Positions 6,117 to 15,665 of a DNA stretch of 64,000 nt are shown piece after piece (positions within the stretch are counted from its first letter, which is position 1; each line of letters opens with the position of its first letter). The DNA is taken from positions 9,564 to 73,563 of the forward strand of contig CAKSSR010000008.1 of the NCBI GenBank assembly GCA_934489735.1, in the 5' to 3' direction. Both the position numbers and the translations under genes were made by a program. The notes beneath the pieces were generated by a model. The model was given only the letters and a program-made list of their open reading frames with translations, made no database searches and was not told the DNA's origin. The DNA comes from an uncultured Eubacteriales bacterium (lineage in GTDB: Bacteria; Bacillota; Clostridia; Oscillospirales; Acutalibacteraceae).

Positions 6117-7808
6117 TCATTTGTTATTTTTCTTAACATGTACGTAAGTATATTCATCCGATGACTTAATTATCGCTAATAGTCCCCAAACAGATATCAT
6201 ACTGCTGCCACCTAAACTTATAAAAGGGAATGTTACTCCTGTAAATGGTAATATATCTGTACATCCAAAGATATTTAAACATAACTGAAATACCATCATC
6301 CCTGCCGCTGAATATGATGCGATTGAATATAAAGTCGACCTGCTTCTTGTGCTCATCCTTATGACGTAAATTGCAATGAGAATTATAACCGATGCTGCCA
6401 TAAATGCTTCTATCATGCCCCATTCCTCACAAAGCACTCCAAAAATTAAATCATTTTCGGCTGCGAATATATTCTTTAAATATCCTTTTCCTATTCCCAC
6501 TCCAAATAACCCTCCACTGGCGCAGTACGTCATTGTCTGAGTCTGTTGATACCCTGATGAAGATGCATAGTCCCATGCATGTCCCCATGTCATAAACCTG
6601 TTGGCTACGTATGGCTTGAACCTTATTATTATAAATAATCCTAAGACTGCTATCGCACATATTAAAATTATCGTCCTTATGCTACCAGATCTCATCAAAG
6701 ACATTAATACAAAGGTCACAAAGAATATGCATGCCGTACCAAAGTCCCCCATCAAGAATAAAGATCCTATACATACTCCTGTAAAAGCTATAAAACCTGT
6801 CAAGTTCTTCGCTGTCTGAAGTCTATTTAACGTGGCTGTTCCCACTAAAATGAATGCCATTTTCACTATTTCTGATGGTTGCAGTGAAAAATTCCCTACC
6901 ATGATCCAATTTTTTGATCCGTTTATTACTGATCCAAATATTAAATTAAATCCTAGTAAACCTATCGATAAGATTGCTATTGGTACTCTGAATTTCATCA
7001 CTCTTTCTGGGTTTCTCATAAATAATACTATTGCTATAAATAGAATTAAGCCTATCGTCAATGAGAGTGACTGTACTATTACTTGATTAATGTTTCCCAT
7101 GCTAAATATCGAAATTATGCTTATCCCTGATAAAAATATTCCTAAAGATTCTAGTTCAAACCCTCCATCTTTCAAAATTAGTTTGTTAATCGTAAAACAT
7201 ATCCAAGAAATGATGAATAATATCACAAATGGTACTATTCCTGTAAGATTTATTCCATTTTCGTCAATACAAAGTTGTAATGTTGCTGCCAAATGAAATA
7301 AGGTAACTAAAAATAATAACCCTGCGGAACTCTTATGCTTGTAAATCTTATCTTCACTTTTATTGACATCTTCATATTGATTTAAAACAAAGCTCAATTC
7401 GCCTATGGTAATGATATCCCCTATAAATACTTTCCTTGATTTTTCATCAATTGCAAATAATTTTTTAAACCATTTGTTACCTTTGTCTTCTATTTTCTCT
7501 CCATTAACTAAAATTCCATACCTAGAGACATCCGATATAATCCAACCTTCCTTTCTTCTATATAATACTGCATGATCTCTGGATACTGATGCATTGTCTA
7601 AAACTATGTCAGAGCTTTTACTCCTTCCTATGCTGTTTTCCCAATATAAAACTGGAATGCTCTTCTTAGTCTTAGTATTTGTAAGTACTATTAAAGGTCT
7701 CTCTTTTCTTATATGACGATGTAGTGATACAAAGCATTGAATAATAATTATTAAAGCTATTAAAGGTAAAATCATTTTCAATGAACAAGTTATAATAAAT
7801 AATATCAA
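6117..7808 (-). CDS. FHA domain fused to FtsW/RodA/SpoVE-type SEDS glycosyltransferase
   Basis: This 563-residue protein starts with a transmembrane helix (8-28). A forkhead-associated domain follows (about 40-135: GRS at 61-63, SRDH at 76-79, NGE at 102-104), then a polytopic SEDS domain with the family pattern NGSKNW and a C-terminal FPFISLGGSS. SEDS proteins polymerise lipid II with a cognate penicillin-binding protein, here the next gene. The FHA part would bind phosphothreonine, which suggests control by a Ser/Thr kinase. The start is TTG at 7808, with AGGAGG nine bases upstream. Confidence 0.88.
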   Translation of the reverse strand: MILFIITCSLKMILPLIALIIIIQCFVSLHRHIRKERPLIVLTNTKTKKSIPVLYWENSIGRSKSSDIVLDNASVSRDHAVLYRRKEGWIISDVSRYGILVNGEKIEDKGNKWFKKLFAIDEKSRKVFIGDIITIGELSFVLNQYEDVNKSEDKIYKHKSSAGLLFLVTLFHLAATLQLCIDENGINLTGIVPFVILFIISWICFTINKLILKDGGFELESLGIFLSGISIISIFSMGNINQVIVQSLSLTIGLILFIAIVLFMRNPERVMKFRVPIAILSIGLLGFNLIFGSVINGSKNWIMVGNFSLQPSEIVKMAFILVGTATLNRLQTAKNLTGFIAFTGVCIGSLFLMGDFGTACIFFVTFVLMSLMRSGSIRTIILICAIAVLGLFIIIRFKPYVANRFMTWGHAWDYASSSGYQQTQTMTYCASGGLFGVGIGKGYLKNIFAAENDLIFGVLCEEWGMIEAFMAASVIILIAIYVIRMSTRSRSTLYSIASYSAAGMMVFQLCLNIFGCTDILPFTGVTFPFISLGGSSMISVWGLLAIIKSSDEYTYVHVKKNNK

Positions 7809-7963
7809 ACTAAGTTTCCTCCTTTCTGATCAATGATTAATTAAAAATTATATTATATTTGCCCTAAATTTTCAAGTCTTTTTGATCTGTTTCAAGTTTT
7901 TAAATATATTTTCTTTCTATTTCTTAATAATAGTATGCATATCGATTATTTTTAAATTACCCC

Positions 7964-7992
7964 TTGCAATCTATTTCTTTTTGTTATATAAT
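7964..7992 (+). promoter_or_regulatory. Promoter of tRNA-Thr
   Basis: TTGCAA and TATAAT are separated by 17 bases, with the tRNA starting 11 bases after the -10 box. The rest of the gap back to 7809 shows nothing else recognisable. Confidence 0.7.
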
Positions 7993-8002
7993 TATATCTG
8001 TC

Positions 8003-8078
8003 GCTGGAGTAACTCAGTTGGTAGAGTACCTCACTCGTAATGAGGAAGTCGTGAGTTCGAGTCTCATCTCCAGCTCCA
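8003..8078 (+). tRNA. tRNA-Thr (anticodon CGT)
   Basis: The acceptor stem GCTGGAG pairs with CTCCAGC. The D-arm is followed by an anticodon stem CCTCA/TGAGG with loop CTCGTAA, giving anticodon CGT for ACG codons. The T-arm carries TTCGAGT, and CCA is encoded. All arms fold normally. Confidence 0.95.
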
Positions 8079-8091
8079 TACTTTAATTATT

Positions 8092-8122
8092 GGTAGAAGA
8101 TTCGTCTCTTCTACCTTTTTTT
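8092..8122 (+). terminator. Intrinsic terminator after tRNA-Thr
   Basis: GGTAGAAGA pairs with TCTTCTACC and a run of seven T follows. It lies between the tRNA and the dihydrouridine synthase gene, so the latter is reached by readthrough or by a promoter not seen. Confidence 0.85.
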
Positions 8123-8136
8123 ATGAGGTGATATTC

Positions 8137-9084
8137 TTGTTTAATAATAAATATGCTTGCCTGGCTCCAATGGCGGGCGTGTCTGACTCTGCTTTTAGAG
8201 AACTTTGTATTAAATTTGGCTCGGCATTTACTACGACGGAGATGATCAGCGCAAAGGGAATCCTATATTCTAGCGACGAAACTATAAATTTGATGAAAAT
8301 TTCTGACCCAGAGCAACCCTGCGCTATCCAATTGTTTGGCAATGACCCCGAAATAATGAAGTCTGCTGCCGAATTCTCTCTAGATTTCAATCCAGTGGCT
8401 ATCGATATTAACATGGGCTGTCCCGTTCCAAAGGTCGTGTCTACCGGCTGTGGCTCGTACTTAATGAATGATCCAAATTTGTGTGGGAAAATCGTAAATA
8501 GCATAAAAAAAGCAATCAATATTCCAGTTACTATTAAAATAAGAAAGGGATGGGACAAAAATTCCGTAAATGCAGTAGAAGTTGCTAAAATATGCGAATA
8601 TAATGGCGCTGATGCTGTGTTTATTCACGGCAGAACTAAGGAAGATATGTATAATCCGGGAATTGATTTGAATATAATAAGAAAAGTTAAGGAAAATGTT
8701 AAAATTCCTGTGATAGGTAATGGAGATGTGAAGAGTGCTACCGACGCTAAAAATATGATGGAAGCAACCGGTTGTGATATGGTTATGATAGGTCGTGGTG
8801 CCCTAGGAAATCCATGGATATTTAAAGAGATAAATGAATTCTTTAATAATGGCAAGATAATCAAAAGTCCAAGTCTGACTGAAATAACGGAAGTTATGCT
8901 AAGCCACATACAAAGCATATGTGATCATAAAGGAGAACGCATTGGAATTAAAGAAGCTAGAAAACATATTGCTTGGTATATCAAGGGAATAAAAAATGCT
9001 GCCCACTTTCGAAATAAAGCTATGTCATTAACAAATTTTGACGAATTAAAGGAATTAATTGATGAAATATTAGCTATCAACTAG
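8137..9084 (+). CDS. dusB: tRNA-dihydrouridine synthase (DusB-like)
   Basis: This FMN-dependent enzyme of about 315 residues reduces uridine to dihydrouridine in tRNA. APMAGVSD at the N-terminus, INMGCPVPK (catalytic Cys) in the middle, IHGRT and VIGNGDV then MIGRGALGNPW are the standard Dus signatures for the TIM barrel and flavin binding. I chose the TTG at 8137 because GAGG lies eight bases upstream; an in-frame GTG at 8128 overlaps that site. It follows a tRNA gene directly. Confidence 0.9.
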   Translation: MFNNKYACLAPMAGVSDSAFRELCIKFGSAFTTTEMISAKGILYSSDETINLMKISDPEQPCAIQLFGNDPEIMKSAAEFSLDFNPVAIDINMGCPVPKVVSTGCGSYLMNDPNLCGKIVNSIKKAINIPVTIKIRKGWDKNSVNAVEVAKICEYNGADAVFIHGRTKEDMYNPGIDLNIIRKVKENVKIPVIGNGDVKSATDAKNMMEATGCDMVMIGRGALGNPWIFKEINEFFNNGKIIKSPSLTEITEVMLSHIQSICDHKGERIGIKEARKHIAWYIKGIKNAAHFRNKAMSLTNFDELKELIDEILAIN

Positions 9085-9141
9085 AAAAGTTTAACTGACT
9101 ATTGAAAATAATTAAGGATAGAATGAAAGGATATTGAAAAT

Positions 9142-10203
9142 ATGCATGATATTACAGGCACTCTTATGTCCGGGGATAACCATATCGCAACAATAGAACA
9201 CAGTGCCATAACCAAATATGATGAAAAACTTATTCCATTATATCTGAAACGTACTAAAAATATTGAAAAATGGTTAGCTTTACGAGCAATAGACTCTCAT
9301 CGAACAAACTCAAGGTTGTTGAAAAGAGCATTGCGTCTGAAAACAGATGACGATGTGCAGGTGGCTCTTGCTGTTAATGCAGCTACAATAACCGATAGAT
9401 ATTGGTTTAAAGCAAAAAATTCAAAAAATACATATGATGATATTAGATTTAAAGAAAATTATTTCGATCAACTTGCATTGAGAGGTGACCCTGACAGTTT
9501 CTCGCAAGATCCTTCTAGAACTCCTGAACTTACGAACACCGGAAGCTTTGAAAAATGTTGGAAATTAATTGATCAAAATTGGTGGATGTATAAAAGTGAG
9601 AGCGACAAAGAACTTTTTTCTGAATTATTTATATGTAAACTTGGAGAAAATCTTAATTTTAATATGGCACATTACGAAATGGATGGAAAGTATATCAGAT
9701 CCAAGGATTTTACAAACGGAGCCAAAGTTAACTTTGAATCTATGTACTCACTTGCAGATAGTGATGATGATTATGCAAATTGCTTTGATATTTTGATGAA
9801 TATTTCATCAGATTTAGCAAGGCAATACCTAATTCTTATATACATGGATACAATTTGCTATAACATGGACAGACATACTGAAAACTTTGGACTATTAAGA
9901 GATATAAATACCGGAGAAATTCTAGCACTTGCACCTAATTATGATAACAATATTGCATTGATTTCTAGAGGATATCCTAAGGACGTGAACAGAAAAAATG
10001 ATGGTCTGATTAGGTTCTTTAAAGAGTTCATTAAAAATTGCAACAGGGCATTCGAAATGTACAAAGGTATTGCATTACCTGACATTACTAGACATATGAT
10101 AAAAAAATGTATAAGCGAGATAAAAATTGATGTCGACCAAGATTTCGTTTGTCAATTTATAATGAACGGACAAAGCAAAATAAATGAAATACTTGAAAAA
10201 TAA
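9142..10203 (+). CDS. Stand-alone HipA-like kinase-fold protein
   Basis: This 353-residue protein has the C-terminal HipA-type signature: NMDRHTENFG at residues 241-250 (catalytic Asp243, His245, Asn248), followed by APNYDNN at 264-270, the likely metal-binding site. HipA kinases phosphorylate proteins such as glutamyl-tRNA synthetase, and classical ones are encoded with an HTH antitoxin HipB. No HipB-like gene is adjacent, so a toxin-antitoxin role is not supported. The substrate is unknown. AAAGGA lies eight bases before the ATG, and the gap from dusB is only 57 bases. Confidence 0.7.
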   Translation: MHDITGTLMSGDNHIATIEHSAITKYDEKLIPLYLKRTKNIEKWLALRAIDSHRTNSRLLKRALRLKTDDDVQVALAVNAATITDRYWFKAKNSKNTYDDIRFKENYFDQLALRGDPDSFSQDPSRTPELTNTGSFEKCWKLIDQNWWMYKSESDKELFSELFICKLGENLNFNMAHYEMDGKYIRSKDFTNGAKVNFESMYSLADSDDDYANCFDILMNISSDLARQYLILIYMDTICYNMDRHTENFGLLRDINTGEILALAPNYDNNIALISRGYPKDVNRKNDGLIRFFKEFIKNCNRAFEMYKGIALPDITRHMIKKCISEIKIDVDQDFVCQFIMNGQSKINEILEK

Positions 10204-10308
10204 CGCCCTTAAATGAACCTCCTTACTAATTTTATACGAACATGCAAAGAAAACTTTCTTAAAAACATGGTACAATTAGCATAAAAATATTAAGTATGTA
10301 TTTAGACA

Positions 10309-10337
10309 TTGACTTTATGCACGTAATGTGATATATT
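10309..10337 (+). promoter_or_regulatory. Promoter of the CarD-like gene
   Basis: TTGACT and TATATT are 17 bases apart. The untranslated leader would be about 100 bases, with an AAAGGAAG ribosome binding site before 10443. Confidence 0.6.
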
Positions 10338-10442
10338 ATATATATATCAAGTTAAAAGTGTTCTTGATTAATTATTATTCTTATGTAAAGATTTAATAAT
10401 TATATCATAATGTATGCACCTAGAGAAAGGAAGTATAACTAA

Positions 10443-10955
10443 ATGTACAATGTAAATGATATAATAGTATACGGTAGTGTGGGTGTGTTTAAAATTACAA
10501 GCATTTCTCAAATGGATAATGACTTAGGTAATGAATCAGAAAAAAAATCTTATTATGTTTTAAGTTCCTTATTTAATAATGAAACGGTCTATGTACCTAT
10601 TGATAATCCAAATATATTTATACGATCAGTAATATCTAAAGAAAATGCTGAAAAATTGATAGACAATATACCTAACATCTCCGTTCAAGCATATCATAGC
10701 AGAAATCTTCAACAATTATCAGAGCATTATAAAAACGCATTCAAATCGCATAATTGTGAAGACCTAATCGAATTGGTAATGTCTATACATCTAAAAAAGC
10801 AAAATGCCAAGCAAAACAAAAAGAGAATCGGTCAAATAGATGAGAAATTCATGAAAAAAGCTGAAAATTTATTATATGAAGAACTATCTGTTTCACTGGG
10901 AATACCTAAAGATCAAGTTTCTGAGTATATATCTTCAAGAGTTAATATTAATTAA
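10443..10955 (+). CDS. CarD/CdnL/TRCF-domain transcription regulator
   Basis: This 170-residue protein starts MYNVNDIIVYGSVGVFKITS, the RNA-polymerase-interacting beta domain shared by CarD, CdnL and the transcription-repair coupling factor. A helical C-terminal part follows, as in CarD proteins that stabilise the open promoter complex. It has its own promoter and a terminator at both ends. Regulated promoters cannot be told from sequence. Confidence 0.82.
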   Translation: MYNVNDIIVYGSVGVFKITSISQMDNDLGNESEKKSYYVLSSLFNNETVYVPIDNPNIFIRSVISKENAEKLIDNIPNISVQAYHSRNLQQLSEHYKNAFKSHNCEDLIELVMSIHLKKQNAKQNKKRIGQIDEKFMKKAENLLYEELSVSLGIPKDQVSEYISSRVNIN

Positions 10956-10957
10956 AA

Positions 10958-11006
10958 AAATAGATCATTTATTAATCCTAAATCCAGGAAATTAAATGAT
11001 CTATTT
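10958..11006. terminator. Bidirectional terminator between carD-like gene and znuB
   Basis: AAATAGATCATTTA pairs perfectly with TAAATGATCTATTT across a 21-base loop, with A-rich sequence on the left and T-rich on the right. It serves two convergent genes. Confidence 0.75.
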
Positions 11007-11017
11007 CTCTTTTACTT

Positions 11018-11863
11018 TTAATAAGAAACTCTTATCCTATTTATTATGAATGATATAAAGAAGATTGATGCTGAAACCAATACAATTGTACCGCCAGCCG
11101 ATGTTCCCAAGTAATATGATGCTATTAAGCCAGTTATACCCGAGAAAAGCGAAATAAGAACCGAAAAGACATGATACAAATGCATTCCTTTTACTAAATT
11201 TTTCGAAGATACAGCGGGCAATACAAGAAGCGAATTTATAATCAATATCCCAACCCATTTAATTGAGACAGTAACTATTATAGATATAATTATCATAAAC
11301 AAAGTCTTATAAAAATTAGGACTTATCATCTTGCTTGAAGCCAAATCTATATTTAAACTGGATATCATTAACTTATTAAAAGAAATTGCCCATATCAGAA
11401 GTACAAATATAAAGACAATAAATAGCATTCTTATATCAGATGGCTTAATAGCTAATATATCACCTATTAAATAATTTGAATATTTTGAAAAGCCGCCATT
11501 AATTGATAACAAAACTACGCCTAAGGCAATCCCAAGCGACGAAAACACTCCCACTATAGAGTCCGCTGACGATATTCCAGATTCTATTATCAAAGATATA
11601 GCCAAAGCGAACAATATGGCAAAGCCCAACATAGAAATAATGTAATTATCAACGCCCATCATGACACCGATTGCTATACCAGTCAAAGCCGAATGGCCTA
11701 ATGCATCGGAGAAAAATGATAAATTATTATTTACTATCATAGTTCCAATCAAACCGAACAGAGGTGCTATTATTAATATAGACAAAAAGGCATTTTTCAT
11801 AAAATTAAAGTTAGCCCATTCAAATGGTAAGATAATATCAAAAATCGCATATATGTTTTCCAT
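11018..11863 (-). CDS. znuB: Metal ABC transporter permease (ZnuB family)
   Basis: This 281-residue protein has about eight hydrophobic segments and the ABC-3 family pattern (ALGHSALTGIAIG near residue 55). It forms the membrane channel for zinc or manganese uptake. Its start codon overlaps the stop codon of the ATPase gene (TAATG), showing translational coupling. Zinc is favoured over manganese because the partner binding protein has a His-rich loop. Confidence 0.88.
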   Translation of the reverse strand: MENIYAIFDIILPFEWANFNFMKNAFLSILIIAPLFGLIGTMIVNNNLSFFSDALGHSALTGIAIGVMMGVDNYIISMLGFAILFALAISLIIESGISSADSIVGVFSSLGIALGVVLLSINGGFSKYSNYLIGDILAIKPSDIRMLFIVFIFVLLIWAISFNKLMISSLNIDLASSKMISPNFYKTLFMIIISIIVTVSIKWVGILIINSLLVLPAVSSKNLVKGMHLYHVFSVLISLFSGITGLIASYYLGTSAGGTIVLVSASIFFISFIINRIRVSY

Positions 11864-12606
11864 TATAAGTCCCCTTCCTCAAGACCAAAAGTTTGTAAAA
11901 ATCTTTTATCCTTTATAAATTTACTTGAAGTATCCATAGCTACTATAGTCTTATCCAAAAGGACTACGTTTGTTGCATATTTTTTTACATGTCCTAAGTC
12001 ATGTGATACCAATATTATAGGCATGTGGTATTCTTGTCTCATAGATAGTATTATATCATAAAAAGTATTAATTCCCTTTCTGTCTACAGCAGAAACTGGT
12101 TCATCTAATAAAAGTATATCCGGAACTGGATAAAGTGCGAAGGCCAACAAAATCCTTTGCAACTCTCCTCCTGACAATGATCCCAAACTCTTATTAATAT
12201 GGTCTCCTGCCCCTACTTTTGACAACATTTCTTTAGCTTTTCTTTTACTTCCTCCAGTATGTCCTAGCCACACTGGTAATCTACTCATATTTGCCGAAAA
12301 CAAATCCAATACAGTTACAGGCGTATTTCTATCAAATATCAATCTTTGAGGCACATATCCAATCTTAGGACGTCTTATTTGTTCTCCCTTTGAATTAAAG
12401 AAGGTAATACTCCCTGTATAAGGCATTCTATTCATAATAGTTTTTAATAAAGTAGTCTTCCCGGCGCCATTTTTCCCAATAAGGGCTAATATCTCGCTAT
12501 GATGAACATCCAAATTTATATTATTTATTATACATTCGTTATTCACTTTAACAGAGAGATTATTAATTTTTATTCCGCACTTACACTCTTTGTCTTCTGA
12601 TATCAT
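11863..12606 (-). CDS. znuC: Metal ABC transporter ATP-binding protein (ZnuC family)
   Basis: This protein of about 247 residues has Walker A GKNGAGKTT, a Q-loop in GYVPQR, signature LSGGELQR and Walker B LLLDEP. It powers the ZnuB channel. The ATG at 12606 has AAAGGA eight bases upstream. It sits between the binding-protein and permease genes in the standard znuA-znuC-znuB order. Confidence 0.9.
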   Translation of the reverse strand: MISEDKECKCGIKINNLSVKVNNECIINNINLDVHHSEILALIGKNGAGKTTLLKTIMNRMPYTGSITFFNSKGEQIRRPKIGYVPQRLIFDRNTPVTVLDLFSANMSRLPVWLGHTGGSKRKAKEMLSKVGAGDHINKSLGSLSGGELQRILLAFALYPVPDILLLDEPVSAVDRKGINTFYDIILSMRQEYHMPIILVSHDLGHVKKYATNVVLLDKTIVAMDTSSKFIKDKRFLQTFGLEEGDL

Positions 12607-12637
12607 AATCAATATCCTTTCTCAAACTTAGTTTTAA

Positions 12638-12654
12638 ATAATCATTATGATAAT
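12638..12654. promoter_or_regulatory. Fur/Zur-like palindrome at the znuA stop codon
   Basis: ATAATCATTATGATAAT is palindromic apart from symmetric mismatches and resembles the Fur-family operator core. It overlaps the end of znuA and lies just upstream of znuC. It may be chance in AT-rich DNA; an operator would be expected in front of znuA, where I see none. Confidence 0.25.
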
Positions 12655-13571
12655 GCTTGTACCAGCACATCAACATTTTTTTTCATTGCTTCAATATATG
12701 CGTCCTTATCGAATGGTCCTGAAACAATTGGATCTAATTCATATATAGTAGCTCCTGTTTCGTCGGCCAATATACTTGCAGATGTTTTTGGATACTGTGG
12801 TTCTGCAAATAAAGATTTCACGCCTGTTTTTTTAATTTTCTTAATAATTTTCACCAAATCCTTAGCACTTGGATCACTATTGGGTTCCCGATTGATAGAA
12901 GTGACAACATTTAGTCCAAATTCTCTTGCAAAATAAGGGAATGCCTCATGGAATGTAATTATATTTCTATTAGATATCTTTATTAGCTTCTTTTGCATAT
13001 TAGATTTCAAGAACAGTAGCTTATCTTTATATCTTCTAGCGTTATCCAAATAGACCTCTGCATTTTGTGGATTTAGTCTTGCCAATTCATTTGATATATT
13101 TTCTACTTGAATCACATAATTATTTATAGACAACCATATATGCGAATTAACCTTGTGATGATCTTTACATTCGTCATGTTCATGATGTTCATGTTTATGA
13201 TGATGACATTCTTCTATAAGATTTGTTCCCTGGCTTGAATCAATTATAGTCGTATGCTTACATTCTTCTAACACATTATCCAAAAACTCTTCCATACCTG
13301 CGCCGTTGATAACAAATGCGTCAGATTTTTCTATTATTTTCATATCATCTGTTCCCAATTGGAAGTCATGGAGACAACCGGTCGTTTCAGTGGCTATAAC
13401 ATCCAAACTTACATTCTCAGTTCCTTCTATTAAATTCAATAAAATATTGTGGACCGGGTAAAAGGACGCCACTATTTTAAACTTATCGCTAACATTTTCT
13501 TCTCTTTTTGAGCATCCCGATAGCGAGACGATAAAAAAAAGACATAAGGTCACAATATTTATTCTTTTCAA
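12645..13571 (-). CDS. znuA: Zinc-binding lipoprotein of an ABC importer (ZnuA family)
   Basis: This 308-residue protein begins with a lipoprotein signal ending LSGC (Cys20 lipidated). It has the cluster A-I solute-binding fold, with metal-ligand candidates in YPVHN, HDFQLG, SHIWLS and TFHEAFPY. Between residues about 116 and 140 is a His-rich loop (HHHKHEHHEH), typical of zinc-specific members, which captures zinc for delivery. The start is TTG at 13571 without a clear Shine-Dalgarno sequence, the weakest start in this operon. Confidence 0.9.
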   Translation of the reverse strand: MKRINIVTLCLFFIVSLSGCSKREENVSDKFKIVASFYPVHNILLNLIEGTENVSLDVIATETTGCLHDFQLGTDDMKIIEKSDAFVINGAGMEEFLDNVLEECKHTTIIDSSQGTNLIEECHHHKHEHHEHDECKDHHKVNSHIWLSINNYVIQVENISNELARLNPQNAEVYLDNARRYKDKLLFLKSNMQKKLIKISNRNIITFHEAFPYFAREFGLNVVTSINREPNSDPSAKDLVKIIKKIKKTGVKSLFAEPQYPKTSASILADETGATIYELDPIVSGPFDKDAYIEAMKKNVDVLVQALS

Positions 13572-13695
13572 GTTAATAATAATTACAATTCAGCCCTCTC
13601 GAATAAATTTACATACAAACATATCTATTTGAATGCATTACAAGTTTATCATATAGTCCAATATTCGTCAACTATCTACAAATAGACAAAAATTT

Positions 13696-13728
13696 ACCCC
13701 TTGTCAAAAATAAAATCCGACAAAGGGT
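13696..13728 (-). terminator. Hairpin after the 551-residue secreted protein gene
   Basis: ACCCTTTGTC pairs with GACAAGGGGT across a 13-base loop, followed by AAATTTTT on the minus strand. It lies 25 bases after the stop codon at 13753. Confidence 0.65.
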
Positions 13729-13752
13729 TTTATACTTATTATTTACCTTTTG

Positions 13753-15408
13753 TTATGCAGGATTAACAGTTGGTAATTTTTCTTTTAATTCTGATAAAAG
13801 TTTATTAAATGTTTCTTCCGATAAGGCGCCTCCAGTTGTTTCTACATAGTCTTCGTATGACAATTCATGCCATACCTTATGTCCACGGTAGTCCGGTATA
13901 TATATACCAAGTCTATATGGAGTCATTGTCAAATAATTTTTCCTACCATAACAAATATCTCTTCCTTCTACATATTCAAAAAACTTCAACATATCATCAC
14001 TATATGTAGCATCTGTTACCTTTCTCTTTATATTCCATACTCTGTATCTATAGAGGAAAATTGATCTATATACCTTGCAAGTACATATATATTCCTTTTC
14101 TTCTTTAATTATTTCTTCTTCTAGTTCTTTTTTCTTATCAATTTCTTCATAATCCTGTTCTGTTATTCTAAATTCGTCTCTGTTAACAAGTAAACTTTTG
14201 ACTTTTTCTTCACTGAATCCTATTTTTAATAAAACTTTCTTCAAATTTTCGCTAGAAGGAGTGTCGCTTTCTATCAATTTTATTAATTCTAGCTTATCTT
14301 TTTCTAAATTTTCACTATTCAGAAAATACTTTACGAAGTTCATTATAATCTCGTCAAGTTCAGCTCTACTAATCCAATCCAAATGCACTTCTGTTCTCTT
14401 CTTATCGCAAGTAATTTTATTGCTATCAAAATTAACTTCCAATAATGGCCCATGTTTAGCATATGATATAACTTTATCATCAGATAGATTAACCTTAAAT
14501 AACAAACTAGGCATTCTCTCTTCAGATCTATATATTTCACACTTATCTATTATTTTCTGCGTCTCAAGTTGGAATCTAGTCTTATTCAATAAATGTTCTG
14601 GAAAAAGCAAATCTGAATCTACGCTATGTATTTTTAAAACATTGTTACTATTTGAAAACAAATCTATTTTATTTACACTTGGATCTTTACATTTACTTAA
14701 TTGCAATGCCAAAAGTTGAACTAGTAGAATAACATTTTCCGATTCCCTGCCTAAATTTAGACTTTTCTTATCTTTAATAAAAATATTCTTAAATTTCATA
14801 TCTTCTATATATTCTGTTACTTCTGCTGGCTTATCGTCAGGTAACAATTCCTCTTTTAATTCCGGTTTATAACATAAAGGACGACGGATGATAGGTTTTT
14901 TTTCTTTCGTTTCCTTAACAAATATCCCTTCTTTAATTAATATTTGCTTCTCTTTATCATCAAAAAACCTCCCCTTAGTCAAATCCTTTGCATAAATTAT
15001 TGCAATTTTATTCTCTTCACCTACTTTCCCTTTAGAAATATAAATATAATAAAGTTTACTACCATATTTCATAGAATATTTCCTATATATAATATTATTC
15101 TCTTCATTCCTTGAACCTTGTAACTCAGTTATTGCAAACATTGTATTTACTGATCCAAATCCTTCTTTATACGTTCCCGATAAAATATCAAATTTCTCAT
15201 ATTTTTTCTTTTCCAATTTCAATTTAACTGGTACATCTTTACCATTTATGCTGAGTTTAATAACTTTATCTTGCATTTTTTCTAATAAAGCATCATATAC
15301 AGTATTAGAATTAGTAGAATACTGTGCGTTTTCCATTCCATTGATAGAAAAACTCGATACAGCCGTAAATAAACTAATCATTGTACTAAATAAAACTATT
15401 TTATTCAT
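13753..15408 (-). CDS. Secreted protein of unknown function (551 aa)
   Basis: I do not recognise this protein. Residues 1-24 form a signal peptide (MNKIVLFSTMISLFTAV), so it is probably exported. The remainder is charged and soluble, with two proline-rich links near 175-200 and an acidic, helix-prone stretch (residues about 400-450) rich in Glu and Lys. No enzyme motif is evident. The ATG at 15408 has no clear Shine-Dalgarno sequence. It lies beside two other exported proteins of unknown role and the zinc importer. A -10-like TATAAT lies about 60 bases upstream. Confidence 0.6.
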   Translation of the reverse strand: MNKIVLFSTMISLFTAVSSFSINGMENAQYSTNSNTVYDALLEKMQDKVIKLSINGKDVPVKLKLEKKKYEKFDILSGTYKEGFGSVNTMFAITELQGSRNEENNIIYRKYSMKYGSKLYYIYISKGKVGEENKIAIIYAKDLTKGRFFDDKEKQILIKEGIFVKETKEKKPIIRRPLCYKPELKEELLPDDKPAEVTEYIEDMKFKNIFIKDKKSLNLGRESENVILLVQLLALQLSKCKDPSVNKIDLFSNSNNVLKIHSVDSDLLFPEHLLNKTRFQLETQKIIDKCEIYRSEERMPSLLFKVNLSDDKVISYAKHGPLLEVNFDSNKITCDKKRTEVHLDWISRAELDEIIMNFVKYFLNSENLEKDKLELIKLIESDTPSSENLKKVLLKIGFSEEKVKSLLVNRDEFRITEQDYEEIDKKKELEEEIIKEEKEYICTCKVYRSIFLYRYRVWNIKRKVTDATYSDDMLKFFEYVEGRDICYGRKNYLTMTPYRLGIYIPDYRGHKVWHELSYEDYVETTGGALSEETFNKLLSELKEKLPTVNPA

Positions 15409-15665
15409 TTGATTTCGTTATCAGAAAGAATAAAATCTTATTCCTCTAATAATCCCCTTTCTTCATTTTACTAAAATTATAGCATAAAATACATTCATAT
15501 ATTAATTTTTTATTCTCCCGACCATAAAAAAAGGTCAAGATTTGCTCAATAATTCAAGCCTATCCCTTCCGATATTCTTAAAGTATACTGCTTTTTTCTT
15601 CATATTGTAATAGTTCAACGCAAATTTCGTCAAACTTTCTCACCAATTTCTTATTTATTTTAATA

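Noticed and set aside
9142..10203. Calling this a HipAB toxin-antitoxin module
   Set aside because: No small HTH antitoxin gene lies within the neighbouring gaps on either strand.
14198..14719. 173-codon plus-strand frame opposite the 551-residue secreted protein
   Set aside because: The minus-strand gene has a signal peptide and consistent codon use; the plus frame lacks a ribosome binding site.
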